A DNA stretch of 36,213 nt from an uncultured Pelagibacteraceae bacterium (GTDB lineage Bacteria; Pseudomonadota; Alphaproteobacteria; Pelagibacterales; Pelagibacteraceae): assembly GCA_902599335.1 (NCBI GenBank), contig CACKFA010000008.1, forward strand, positions 1-36,213. The letters run 5' to 3'. Below the pieces are notes generated by a model. That model searched no databases, was not told where the DNA came from, and saw nothing but the letters and a program-made list of their open reading frames with translations. How positions within the stretch are numbered: position 1 is the stretch's first letter; every line of letters begins with the position of its first letter. Shown here in pieces: positions 17,310 to 25,244 of this stretch. Made by a program: the position numbers and the translations under genes.

Positions 17310-18197
17310 ATGTTTAATGGTTTTAAAAAAAAATTTGTTAAAGTAAGCAAGGGTAAAATTTTTTGTCGATTTAAAGGTAACGGTCCCCCCTTATTATTAC
17401 TTCATGGATATCCCCAAACACATGTGATGTGGCATAAGACTGCCCCTGAGCTTAGTAAATATTTTACTGTAATAGTTGCTGACCTTAGAGGATATGGAGA
17501 TAGTTTAGTTTTACCTGGTGGCACTAATCATAAAAATTATTCTAAAAGAGAAATGGCTAAAGATATGGTTCAATTGATGAGTAAATTAAATTTTAAAAAA
17601 TTTTTTGTTGCTGGACATGATAGAGGCGGGAGAGTTGCACATAGAATGGCAAGAGATTATAGAAATAAGATTATGGCATTAAGTGTATTAGATATTTGTC
17701 CAACTCTAGATATGTACGAGCATACTGATATGAAATTTGCAAAAGGATATTTTCACTGGTTTTATTTAATACAGCCAGCACCTTTACCAGAGAAAATGAT
17801 AATGGCAGATCCTAAAAGATGGTTAAAAAGTCGTTTTAATAGGTCATCAAAACGTGCGATTGGAAAAGTTGAAGATGAATATTTTAGAGCCTTTAAACAA
17901 AAAAAAAGAATTCATGCAACTTGTGAGGATTATAGGGCTGCGGCTACTATAGATTTAGAGCATGACAAAAAAGACAGAAAAAAAAAATTAAACATTCCTA
18001 TACAAGTTTTGTGGGGTAAAAAGGGAGTTGTTGGAACGCAATTTAAATCAGTTAAAATTTGGCAAAAATACACAAACAAAAAAGTTTATGGAGCAGAAAT
18101 TAATTCAGATCATTTCATTCCAGAGGAAAGTCCTAAACAAACGATTAATCACTTAAAAAAATTTTTTTTAAAAAATGTTAAAAATAATTCCAAATAA
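17310..18197 (+). CDS. Alpha/beta hydrolase resembling fluoroacetate dehalogenase
   Basis: 295 residues, one alpha/beta-hydrolase domain. It has the oxyanion HGYPQTHVMW (32-41), ADLRGYGDS (57-65) and the nucleophile elbow GHDRGGR with Asp104. The active site follows fluoroacetate dehalogenases: Asp104, Arg105 and Arg108 for carboxylate binding, Asp128 in LDICPT, His149-Trp150 in YFHWFYLIQPAPLPE (halide pocket), Tyr208 in EDYRA, and His268 in SDHFIPEES. This supports hydrolysis of a 2-haloacid or a related small ester in the cytoplasm; the actual substrate is inferred. The N-terminus and several loops are very Lys-rich. The 3' end overlaps the dioxygenase gene by 23 bases, implying joint expression. 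Confidence 0.88.
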   Translation: MFNGFKKKFVKVSKGKIFCRFKGNGPPLLLLHGYPQTHVMWHKTAPELSKYFTVIVADLRGYGDSLVLPGGTNHKNYSKREMAKDMVQLMSKLNFKKFFVAGHDRGGRVAHRMARDYRNKIMALSVLDICPTLDMYEHTDMKFAKGYFHWFYLIQPAPLPEKMIMADPKRWLKSRFNRSSKRAIGKVEDEYFRAFKQKKRIHATCEDYRAAATIDLEHDKKDRKKKLNIPIQVLWGKKGVVGTQFKSVKIWQKYTNKKVYGAEINSDHFIPEESPKQTINHLKKFFLKNVKNNSK

Positions 18198-18966
18198 AAA
18201 AAATATTGGAGCCGAAATAATTGTAAATTTAAAAGATATTACGAATAAAGATATTTTAAAAATTAAGAAAGCACTGAATAAATATGGAATGTTGTATTTT
18301 AAACAACAAGAATTAACTTCTAAATTTTATATTCAGTTTGCGAAATATTTTGGAAAATTAGCCAACTATCCAAGACTAAAAGGTTTAAATAAAAAATTTC
18401 CTCAAATTACTGTGGTACAAAGAAAATCAACTGATAAAGGACCAAGTTTTGGTGAACAATTTCATACAGACTCGATTTATACAAAAAAACCACCAAGATT
18501 TACAATGTTGCTTTCTAAACTTGTGCCAAAAAAAGGAAAAGCTAATACAGAATTTTGTTCTCAATATCTTGCTTATAAAGAATTACCAAGTCCAATAAAA
18601 AGAAAATTTAAAAATATTAAAGGTAAATATTCCTCCGAGGGTCCAATCTCGGTTACAACAAAAGAAAGAGTAAAAGAAAAAGGAAAAAATATTAAAGAGC
18701 TTAAATCTTCACATAAAATAATTAGGAAAATCAGCACAAATTATTCTATTTATTGCAGTCCAGGACATTTTGTTGGTTTTAGCTCAAAGATAAAAAATCA
18801 AGAAAAGTTAAAAAAATTTTTATTTAACCATCAAATTAAGAAGAAGTTTCAATTTTCATTGCCTTGGGAAAAAAATCAATTGGCTATATGGGATAATAGA
18901 TCTATGCTTCATCAAGCAACACCTTTCAAAGGAAATAGAATAATGCATAGAATAACAATCAAATAA
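18175..18966 (+). CDS. TauD/TfdA-like Fe(II)/2-oxoglutarate dioxygenase
   Basis: 263 residues, the usual TauD/TfdA length. The iron facial triad is visible as His97 and Asp99 in EQFHTDSIY and His246 in SMLHQATPF. Arg259 in MHRITI is placed to bind 2-oxoglutarate. The early KYGMLYFKQQELTS and the strand ending LAIWDNRSMLHQA are family signatures. Members hydroxylate taurine, sulfonates, aryloxyacids or other small acids; nothing here fixes the substrate. It begins 23 bases inside the hydrolase gene and is followed after three bases by an AEC transporter gene. The three may form a catabolic cassette for an organic acid, which is inference. Confidence 0.9.
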   Translation: MLKIIPNKKNIGAEIIVNLKDITNKDILKIKKALNKYGMLYFKQQELTSKFYIQFAKYFGKLANYPRLKGLNKKFPQITVVQRKSTDKGPSFGEQFHTDSIYTKKPPRFTMLLSKLVPKKGKANTEFCSQYLAYKELPSPIKRKFKNIKGKYSSEGPISVTTKERVKEKGKNIKELKSSHKIIRKISTNYSIYCSPGHFVGFSSKIKNQEKLKKFLFNHQIKKKFQFSLPWEKNQLAIWDNRSMLHQATPFKGNRIMHRITIK

Positions 18967-18969
18967 TTT

Positions 18970-19896
18970 ATGTTCACAATTTTTTTAGGACTAACTCCAT
19001 TTATATTTATTACTTTTTTAGGTTTTGTTTTTGGTAAGTTGAAGGTCTTAGACCTTAGTCATGCTAAAATTTTAAATCTTTTCTTGTTCTATATTGCGGT
19101 CCCCGCATTGATCATTAAGCTAATAGCACAAAATGAAATTGGACAAGTAGATTTCAAACAAATTTTCTCTTATTTAATTATGCAATCGATATGTGGAATT
19201 ATCGCTTACTTAATTACTTCAAAATATTTTAAAAGATCAATCCCAGAGTCAATTATTTGGGCTTTAACAGTTGCATTATCAAACCATGTGACTTTGCTTT
19301 TGCCAATAACAGAAATATATTTTCAACAAGATGTAATTACACAAGTTGCAAGTATCATATTAATGGATGGGATAATCTTATTATCTGTAATTGCTTTTTT
19401 TCTAGAATTATCTACAAAAAAAAATGTAAATTTATTTAATTTTATTAAAAATTTATTTTTAAACCCGTTTATTCTTTCAATAATTATAGGTTTATTATTT
19501 TTATTATTAAATTTAAATATTGATCAAACACCGATTGAATACACTTTGTCTAAACTTGCAGCATGTGTTTCACCAGTTGGATTGTTTGCAATTGGCATAA
19601 CTCTTTCATTTTATACTAAAAATGTAATTAACAAATTATCCGTTTCTATTTCAGTTTTAAAATTAGTCATTTCCCCGATAATTTTATTGTTAATTGGATT
19701 ATTGTTATTTAATGCAGGATTACCAGCTGAAATACCAGGTGCTTTCTTTGTGAGTGTTGCACCTTGCGGAGTTACTTCTATAGTTTTATGTGCCGCTTAT
19801 AATGTAAGTCCCGAAAATATAATTAAAGCAATTTTTGTCTCTACTATTGCTTCTATAGGGACTATATTTTTTGCAATTAAGTATTTAACTCTATAA
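18970..19896 (+). CDS. AEC family transporter (auxin-efflux-carrier-like)
   Basis: 308 residues with about 10 hydrophobic helices in two halves, the normal AEC/Mem_trans layout. Characteristic pieces are NLFLFYIAVPALIIKLIAQ near the N-terminus, ALSNHVTLLLPI in the middle, LAACVSPVGLFAIGITLSF, and near the end GAFFVSVAPCGVTSIVLCAAYN. Bacterial AEC proteins are inner-membrane carriers of malate, malonate and other organic acids. Last gene of the plus-strand run begun by hemC, it could move the substrate or product of the hydrolase and dioxygenase. Its end overlaps the MBL-fold gene on the other strand by six bases. Confidence 0.9.
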   Translation: MFTIFLGLTPFIFITFLGFVFGKLKVLDLSHAKILNLFLFYIAVPALIIKLIAQNEIGQVDFKQIFSYLIMQSICGIIAYLITSKYFKRSIPESIIWALTVALSNHVTLLLPITEIYFQQDVITQVASIILMDGIILLSVIAFFLELSTKKNVNLFNFIKNLFLNPFILSIIIGLLFLLLNLNIDQTPIEYTLSKLAACVSPVGLFAIGITLSFYTKNVINKLSVSISVLKLVISPIILLLIGLLLFNAGLPAEIPGAFFVSVAPCGVTSIVLCAAYNVSPENIIKAIFVSTIASIGTIFFAIKYLTL

Positions 19897-20874
19897 CAAT
19901 TTATCTAGAGGACTAACTTCTCCAATTTTAAAAATAATTGCATCTTCTTTATTAAAACCATATTTTTCAGCACTATCTTTAAATCTAATTGGGGGTTCCA
20001 TAATTGGCTCCAATGACAAAACAAATGTTCCCCAATGCATTCCTAATACTTTTTTACTTTTTAGGTCTTGTGCAACATTCAAGGCTTCTTCTGGTGTAGT
20101 ATGATAAATAGTTTTATCAAACATTGGTTTGAAATTATAAGCCCCAATATTAATCATTGTCAGATCTATAGGACCATATTTTTCACCTAGTTCTTTGTAG
20201 ACTTCCCCATATCCAGTGTCACATGCGAATAAAATTTTTTTATTTTTATATTCTATAAGAAAATTACCCCACAAAGTTTTATTAGTGTCTGTTAAACTTC
20301 TCTTTGACCAATGAACTGCAGGAAGTAAAGAAATTTTCAAATCCTCATTTATAATTATTTGATCATACCAATCCATTTCGTGTACATCTTTATATCCTTT
20401 AAAATATTTACCGAGGTTTAGAGGTGTTAATACTTTTGCACTCTTAAAAGGAAAATTTCTAATTGTTGACATGTCCTGATGATCGTAATGATTATGAGTG
20501 AGTAAAAATATATCCGTTTTAGGTATCTCATTTAATTTTATTGCAGGATTAGTAAATCTTTTTGGACCAAAGATTAGTGGTCCAGCGTTCTTTGAAAATA
20601 CAGGATCTGTTATAATTGTAGTTCCACCTAATTTTATAAGATATGTCGCATGACCTATCCAAGCAATATAATCATTATCTTTATATTTTTCTAAATCAGC
20701 TAATACTTTTTCTTTTTCAATCACATGTTCTTTTGGATAAGTTAAATCAACTTTTTTTCTCAATTTACTAAAAGTTCTATAAGAAAATTTTCCTGACTTG
20801 GATATTATTACTGGAGATCCTTTTGGATTTCTGAAAGTGCCATCAGGCAAATGATGATAAGGTCTTTCTTTCAT
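19891..20874 (-). CDS. MBL-fold metallo-hydrolase (NAPE-PLD/RomA-like)
   Basis: 327 residues, no signal peptide. It has the metal-binding LTHNHYDHQDM (His127, His129, Asp131, His132), then AVHWSKRS, FACDTGYG and, near the end, LGMHWGTF. The N-terminal WIGHATYLIKLGG and the phrase IFGPKRFTNP place it in the branch that includes N-acyl-phosphatidylethanolamine phospholipase D and outer-membrane regulator RomA. A phosphodiesterase acting on lipids is possible, but bacterial substrates are unsettled. It lies one base after the beta-propeller gene, in the minus-strand unit SDR, propeller, MBL. Confidence 0.88.
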   Translation of the reverse strand: MKERPYHHLPDGTFRNPKGSPVIISKSGKFSYRTFSKLRKKVDLTYPKEHVIEKEKVLADLEKYKDNDYIAWIGHATYLIKLGGTTIITDPVFSKNAGPLIFGPKRFTNPAIKLNEIPKTDIFLLTHNHYDHQDMSTIRNFPFKSAKVLTPLNLGKYFKGYKDVHEMDWYDQIIINEDLKISLLPAVHWSKRSLTDTNKTLWGNFLIEYKNKKILFACDTGYGEVYKELGEKYGPIDLTMINIGAYNFKPMFDKTIYHTTPEEALNVAQDLKSKKVLGMHWGTFVLSLEPIMEPPIRFKDSAEKYGFNKEDAIIFKIGEVSPLDKLL

Positions 20875-20875
20875 G

Positions 20876-21943
20876 TTATTTTTTTTTCTCCATTAACCAT
20901 AAGCTATTTCCTGCAAGAAAATATATTTTTCCATTAACAGGGTGAACTTGTATATCTCTTATTCTTCCAATTTTATCTTTGAAAATAATTGTTTCTTGAA
21001 TGTTAGATGAATTTTGAAAATTTAATTTTCTCATAGATTTATCTTTCAAAGAAGTAATGAGCGCTTCTCCATTCCATTCATTAAATTCATTTCCCTTATA
21101 AATAGTTATTGCACTTGCAGCTATTGAAGGAACCCAGTATTGGAGTGCCTTAGTAAAACCTGGTTTCCATTTAGGTCCAATTTTTGACCCTGAATAATTT
21201 GTTCCACCCCAACCTAAAATTTTCCAACCATAATTCTCTCCCTTTTTTACTTCACCAAACCAATCACCACCTTTTGCACCATGGTTGCTTGCATAAATTT
21301 TTCCATCAAAAGAGGAATAGGTTAGACCTTGAGGATTACGAACACCAATTTGATAAATTTCTGGTAACCAATCTGATCTACCTTCAAATTTAGGGTTATC
21401 TTTTGGAATACTACCATCTAAATAAATTCTGATAATACTTCCAGGATGGCTTGTCGGATCTTGAGCAATCATACCTCCACCTCTTTCACCAGCAGATGCA
21501 AAAAGATAATTGTCTTTAATAGCCAGTCTTGAACCAAAATGATAACCAGATTCTATTGGTGGTTCAGCTTGAAATATATTTTTAAAATCTAAATTTTTTT
21601 TATTTAATTCAGCTTTTGCAATTGAGGTGCTTGTTTTCCAATCCCCTCGATTTTCTGAATAAGAAATCCATAAGTAATTATTTTGATAAATAATATCTAA
21701 TAAACCTCCTTGTCCGTGTACAAAATAATTTAAGTTATGTTCAACTTCATAAACATCTTCAGAAATAATATTTACTATTTTTATTTTTCCAGTTTTTTCA
21801 GTGATAATAAGTTCTTCATCACTTATAAAAGACGATCCCCACGGATCATTTAAATCTGCCAATTTTTTAAAAGTAAAATTTTCAGAAAAACTTTTTGATG
21901 AAAGTAAAAAAAAGAAAAATATAGATAAAAAATATTTGATCAC
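20876..21943 (-). CDS. Periplasmic glucose/sorbosone dehydrogenase-like beta-propeller
   Basis: 355 residues from GTG 21943, which gives a textbook signal peptide (VIKYFLSIFFFFLLSSKSFS, GTG read as Met). ATG 21970 or TTG 21979 would add 9 or 12 residues and overlap the SDR gene. The body is a six-bladed propeller with LNDPWGSSF, YFVHGQGGLLDI, GSRLAIKDNYLFASAGERGGG, YQIGVRNPQGL, ASNHGAKGGDWFGEVKKGENYGW and HPVNGKIYFL, as in PQQ-dependent sugar dehydrogenases of the YliI/Asd type. It would oxidise sugars or related aldoses in the periplasm if PQQ is available; no PQQ-synthesis gene lies in the window. It is followed after one base by the MBL gene. Confidence 0.87.
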   Translation of the reverse strand: MIKYFLSIFFFFLLSSKSFSENFTFKKLADLNDPWGSSFISDEELIITEKTGKIKIVNIISEDVYEVEHNLNYFVHGQGGLLDIIYQNNYLWISYSENRGDWKTSTSIAKAELNKKNLDFKNIFQAEPPIESGYHFGSRLAIKDNYLFASAGERGGGMIAQDPTSHPGSIIRIYLDGSIPKDNPKFEGRSDWLPEIYQIGVRNPQGLTYSSFDGKIYASNHGAKGGDWFGEVKKGENYGWKILGWGGTNYSGSKIGPKWKPGFTKALQYWVPSIAASAITIYKGNEFNEWNGEALITSLKDKSMRKLNFQNSSNIQETIIFKDKIGRIRDIQVHPVNGKIYFLAGNSLWLMEKKK

Positions 21944-21944
21944 T

Positions 21945-22655
21945 TTATGAAAGTTTAGACCTACCACCATCAACAGCAATTATTTGGCCTGTAACCCAAG
22001 AACTATCTTCTGTAAGTAAGAATTTAGCAAGAGCTGCTGAATCTTTACCTTCGCCTAATCTTTTAAGAGGATGTGCTTTTGCAATACCTTCAGCTATAGC
22101 AGTGTTTTTTAACATTGGTTCTGCTATTTTAGATTTTGTTAAACTTGGAGCCACACAATTTACTCTTATGTTGGGAGCGAATTCTGCTGCAAGAGAAACC
22201 GTCAATCCTTCAACAGCAGCTTTTGCTGAAGCTATGATTGCATGATTGGTAAAACCTCTTTGAGCAGCAACAGTTGAAAATAACACTATTGAACCTTTAT
22301 TTTTTTTTAAACTTTCCTGATATCCTTTAATAGCTTCTACAGCAGAATAAAGGTTAAGTTTCATGCATTTTTGAAAGTCTTGTTCATTCACCATTCTTAA
22401 TGGTTTTAAATCAATTGAACCCACGCAATAAGCTAGGCCTTTAATTTCAGAAATATCTGATTTAACTTTTTCTATAAACCCATCCTTTAAAACATCTGCA
22501 ACGGTATGTGAACATCCAAGTTTTTCAGAGATAGAACTAAGTTCACTTTCATTTCTTCCAACTAAATGAATATTGTTTCCAGAGTTTTTTAATTGTTCCG
22601 CTAAACTTGATCCAATAGAACCTGTCGCACCAAAAATTACATATTTTTCTGACAT
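21945..22655 (-). CDS. Atypical short-chain dehydrogenase lacking the catalytic Tyr
   Basis: 236 residues, normal SDR length. The Rossmann motif FGATGSIGSSLAEQL (8-22), NLYSA with Asn101, NIRVNCVAPSLTKS and the terminal WVTGQIIAVDGG are clear. Where YxxxK is expected the sequence reads HAIIASAKAAVEGL, so Lys145 is kept but Ile141 stands at the Tyr position, and Thr128 sits near the catalytic Ser position. NAD(P) binding is likely; ordinary alcohol/ketone redox chemistry is doubtful. It is divergent from the FeS-type photolyase gene with only 27 bases between, and starts the unit SDR, propeller, MBL. Confidence 0.88.
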   Translation of the reverse strand: MSEKYVIFGATGSIGSSLAEQLKNSGNNIHLVGRNESELSSISEKLGCSHTVADVLKDGFIEKVKSDISEIKGLAYCVGSIDLKPLRMVNEQDFQKCMKLNLYSAVEAIKGYQESLKKNKGSIVLFSTVAAQRGFTNHAIIASAKAAVEGLTVSLAAEFAPNIRVNCVAPSLTKSKIAEPMLKNTAIAEGIAKAHPLKRLGEGKDSAALAKFLLTEDSSWVTGQIIAVDGGRSKLS

Positions 22656-22677
22656 AAAAAATTTTATTAGTTATATT
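22649..22677 (+). promoter_or_regulatory. Promoter of the photolyase-DUF2256-amidotransferase unit
   Basis: CTGACA (22649-22654) and TATATT (22672-22677) are separated by 17 bases, close to the sigma-70 consensus. The predicted start of transcription falls at about 22683-22684, that is on the ATG of the photolyase gene, so a leaderless mRNA is likely. The -35 overlaps the SDR start codon on the other strand. Confidence 0.6.
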
Positions 22678-22682
22678 TAATT

Positions 22683-24173
22683 ATGAAGTTATTTTTTATA
22701 CTTGGTAATCAATTATTTCCAATAAAATACCTAGACCGCTTCAAAAAAGACCACCTATTTTTTATGGCTGAAGATAAGGGTTTATGCACTTATGAAAAGC
22801 ATCATAAACAAAAAATTTTACTATTTTTATCTTCAATGCGTTCTTATGCTGACGCGTTAAGAAAAAACAAATTTAAATTAGATTATTTTAAAATTGAAGA
22901 CAAAGAATTTAATGATGATTATTTAAAAAAATTAAAAAAAATAATTACACAAAAAAAAGTAAAAGAAATTTCAAGTTTTGAAGTAGAGGATAAATTTTTT
23001 GAAAAAAAAATTTCACAATTTTTAAAAAAAGAAAAAATACATTGGAATATTGTCCAAACGCCTATGTTTTTAAATTCAAGAGATGAATTTAAAAATTATT
23101 TATCAAAATCAAAAAAACCTTTTATGGCAACTTTCTATAAAGATGTTAGAAAAAAATCCGGAATATTGATAGGTTCAGATGGTAATCCAATCGGGGGGAA
23201 ATGGAGCTTTGATGAAGATAACAGAAATAAATTACCTAAAAATATTTCAATTCCTAAATTTCCAAAAATAAATGAAACCAGTCATACAAAAAAACTAAAG
23301 CCTATTATTGAAAAGGAATTTAAAAATCACCCAGGGAGTACAAATAATTTTTGGTTTGCAACGGAATATGAAGATGTAGTTAAACTATTGAATTTTTTTA
23401 TAAAAGAAAAATCAAACTTATTTGGTGATTATGAGGATGCAGTTGATCAAAAAGATAATATCCTGTTCCATAGTGCATTAAGTCCTTACATAAATTTAGG
23501 TTTAATAACCCCTGAATTTGTTGTCCAAAAAGTTTTAGACTTTCACAAGAAAAATAAAATTAGAATGAATTCTTTAGAGGGTTACATTCGTCAAGTGATT
23601 GGTTGGCGAGAATTTATGCGAGGAATTTATCAGTCATACTCTCAAGAAATGGAAACTGGAAATTTTTTCAAACAAAATAGAAAAATGAAAAATTCTTGGT
23701 ACGATGGAACCACTGGTCTTCCACCTTTGGATTATGCAATTAAAAATGCCGTTAATCATGGTTGGTCACATCATATTGAAAGATTAATGATCTTATCAAA
23801 TATTATGAACCTTTGTGAAATCAAGCCAACAATTGTTTACAAATGGTTCATGGAAATGTTTGTGGATTCCTCAGATTGGGTAATGGTTCCTAATGTTTAT
23901 GGAATGGGATTGTTTAGTGATGGAGGAATTTTTGCAACAAAACCTTATATTTGTGGATCAGCATATTTTATGAAAATGATGGATTTTAAAAAAGGAGAGT
24001 GGTGTAACACAATGGATGGCCTTTATTGGAGGTTCATAGACCGAAACAGAAAATTTTTTTTAAAAAATCCTCGTCTATCTATGATGGTAAGGATATTTGA
24101 TAAAATGAAATCTGAGAGAAAAAAATTAATTTTATCAGAAGCTGATAAATTTATAAAACAAAATACAATTTGA
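22683..24173 (+). CDS. FeS-type bacterial cryptochrome/photolyase homologue without CxxC
   Basis: 496 residues. The N-terminal alpha/beta domain begins [12 protein letters not shown]. The C-terminal FAD-domain motifs are [62 protein letters not shown] and GLYWRFI, all typical of the photolyase-related (PhrB/CryB) branch. These proteins repair (6-4) photoproducts or sense light, normally with a [4Fe-4S] cluster. Here the segment between ICGSAY (Cys424) and LYWRF is shortened to [14 protein letters not shown], so the usual CxxC pair is absent; only Cys35, Cys378, Cys424 and Cys441 occur in the protein. The cluster is probably lost. DUF2256 follows with a TGATG overlap, a context typical of this branch. 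Confidence 0.92.
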   Translation: MKLFFILGNQLFPIKYLDRFKKDHLFFMAEDKGLCTYEKHHKQKILLFLSSMRSYADALRKNKFKLDYFKIEDKEFNDDYLKKLKKIITQKKVKEISSFEVEDKFFEKKISQFLKKEKIHWNIVQTPMFLNSRDEFKNYLSKSKKPFMATFYKDVRKKSGILIGSDGNPIGGKWSFDEDNRNKLPKNISIPKFPKINETSHTKKLKPIIEKEFKNHPGSTNNFWFATEYEDVVKLLNFFIKEKSNLFGDYEDAVDQKDNILFHSALSPYINLGLITPEFVVQKVLDFHKKNKIRMNSLEGYIRQVIGWREFMRGIYQSYSQEMETGNFFKQNRKMKNSWYDGTTGLPPLDYAIKNAVNHGWSHHIERLMILSNIMNLCEIKPTIVYKWFMEMFVDSSDWVMVPNVYGMGLFSDGGIFATKPYICGSAYFMKMMDFKKGEWCNTMDGLYWRFIDRNRKFFLKNPRLSMMVRIFDKMKSERKKLILSEADKFIKQNTI

Positions 24174-24301
24174 TGAAAAAAGAAAATTTACCAACCAAAA
24201 CTTGTCCAGTTTGTAAAAGACCATTTACTTGGCGAAAAAAATGGAAGTTAAATTGGGATAGAGTAAAATATTGTTCCAAGAAGTGTTCTAAGCTAAGCTA
24301 A
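24173..24301 (+). CDS. DUF2256 small zinc-ribbon-like protein
   Basis: 42 residues, an easily missed gene. The protein reads [15 protein letters not shown], then [13 protein letters not shown], which is the DUF2256 signature. Two CxxC-type pairs (Cys11/Cys14 and Cys34/Cys38) are set to bind one zinc. Its ATG overlaps the photolyase stop (TGATG), so it is translationally coupled to it. DUF2256 genes are commonly found beside FeS-type cryptochrome/photolyase genes, sometimes fused, implying a shared but undefined job. It ends 5 bases before the amidotransferase start. Confidence 0.93.
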   Translation: MKKENLPTKTCPVCKRPFTWRKKWKLNWDRVKYCSKKCSKLS

Positions 24302-24306
24302 GCTTA

Positions 24307-25026
24307 GTGAACATAATAGTATTACAACATATCAAAATAGAAGATCCAGGTTACATTAAAGATTTAATGTTAGCTGATGGATTTAACTTAACTACCATTG
24401 AATTAGATGAAGGTGAAAAAATACCAGACGATTTAAGTAAATTTGATGGCATGTTTTGTATGGGGGGTCCAATGGATACTTATATGGAACAAGAATATCC
24501 TTGGTTAATAGAAGAAAAGAAAGCAATTAAAGAATTTGTTATTAATCTAAAAAAACCCTATTTAGGTTTTTGTTTAGGTTGTCAGCTTTTAGGAGAAGTG
24601 GTGGGCGGAAAAGTAGTTAAATCTAAACCAGCAGAAATAGGAATTATGGATATTAATTTCTCTAATGAAAAAGATGAAGATAAATTATTTTCAAAATTTC
24701 CTAATACAATTAAAAGTTTGCAATGGCACTCTTATGAGGTTCAAGGTATTGAAAATAATAATGATGTAACTTTATTAGCTTCCTCCCCAATTACCAAGTA
24801 TCAAATCTTTAAATATCAAAACCATGCTTATGGAATTCAATTTCATATAGAAATAAAAGATACTACAGTCAATGAGTGGGGATGTGTACCGGAATACAAA
24901 AAAGCTTTGGAAGATCAGCTTGGTAATGGTGCATTAGAAAAGTTTGATCAATCTGCAAAAGATAACATGAAAGATATGAATAACTACTCTACAATCCTTT
25001 ATAATAATTTTAAAAAACTTTTATGA
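24307..25026 (+). CDS. Class-I glutamine amidotransferase-like protein
   Basis: 239 residues starting with GTG at 24307; no upstream ATG is available without entering DUF2256. The Cys-His-Glu triad is visible: Cys89 in GFCLGCQLLG, and His180 and Glu182 in YGIQFHIEI. CMGGPMDTYMEQEYPWL is the family glycine loop. It resembles the stand-alone GMP-synthase-like amidotransferases (COG0518-type), which hydrolyse glutamine or related gamma-glutamyl compounds; the acceptor is unknown. It is in the photolyase/DUF2256 unit and overlaps the following small membrane protein by four bases (ATGA). Confidence 0.9.
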   Translation: MNIIVLQHIKIEDPGYIKDLMLADGFNLTTIELDEGEKIPDDLSKFDGMFCMGGPMDTYMEQEYPWLIEEKKAIKEFVINLKKPYLGFCLGCQLLGEVVGGKVVKSKPAEIGIMDINFSNEKDEDKLFSKFPNTIKSLQWHSYEVQGIENNNDVTLLASSPITKYQIFKYQNHAYGIQFHIEIKDTTVNEWGCVPEYKKALEDQLGNGALEKFDQSAKDNMKDMNNYSTILYNNFKKLL

Positions 25027-25244
25027 ATAATAAAATTTTTGAATGGGCAGGGGTTATAACTGCAATATTGTATTCTTTGTTTGTTGCTTTAAACATAGGA
25101 ATAGAATTTTTTGGTTTTTGTTTACTGTTATTGTCAGCCATTTTAATTGGAATTTGGGCCTATAGAGGTGGCCATAAAGGAATTTTATTTTTGCAATTTT
25201 TTTATGCAACCGCTGGAATTATTGGAATGGTTCGTTGGTTTTAA
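25023..25244 (+). CDS. Small three-helix membrane protein
   Basis: 73 residues with three hydrophobic segments (about 8-27, 29-46, 53-71). It begins NNKIFEWAGVITAILYSL and ends GIIGMVRWF. The layout faintly recalls half of a PnuC-like nicotinamide-riboside transporter, but the similarity is too weak to assign. The ATG overlaps the amidotransferase stop, so it is expressed with the photolyase unit. Its 3' end overlaps the second photolyase-type gene, on the opposite strand, by four bases. Confidence 0.75.
   Translation: MNNKIFEWAGVITAILYSLFVALNIGIEFFGFCLLLLSAILIGIWAYRGGHKGILFLQFFYATAGIIGMVRWF

Noticed and set aside
24290..24307. Tandem and palindromic AGCTAAGCTAAGCTTAG at the end of DUF2256
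   Set aside because: It is coding for the last residues of DUF2256 and runs into the next start; too short for a terminator or recombination site, and no second copy was noticed.
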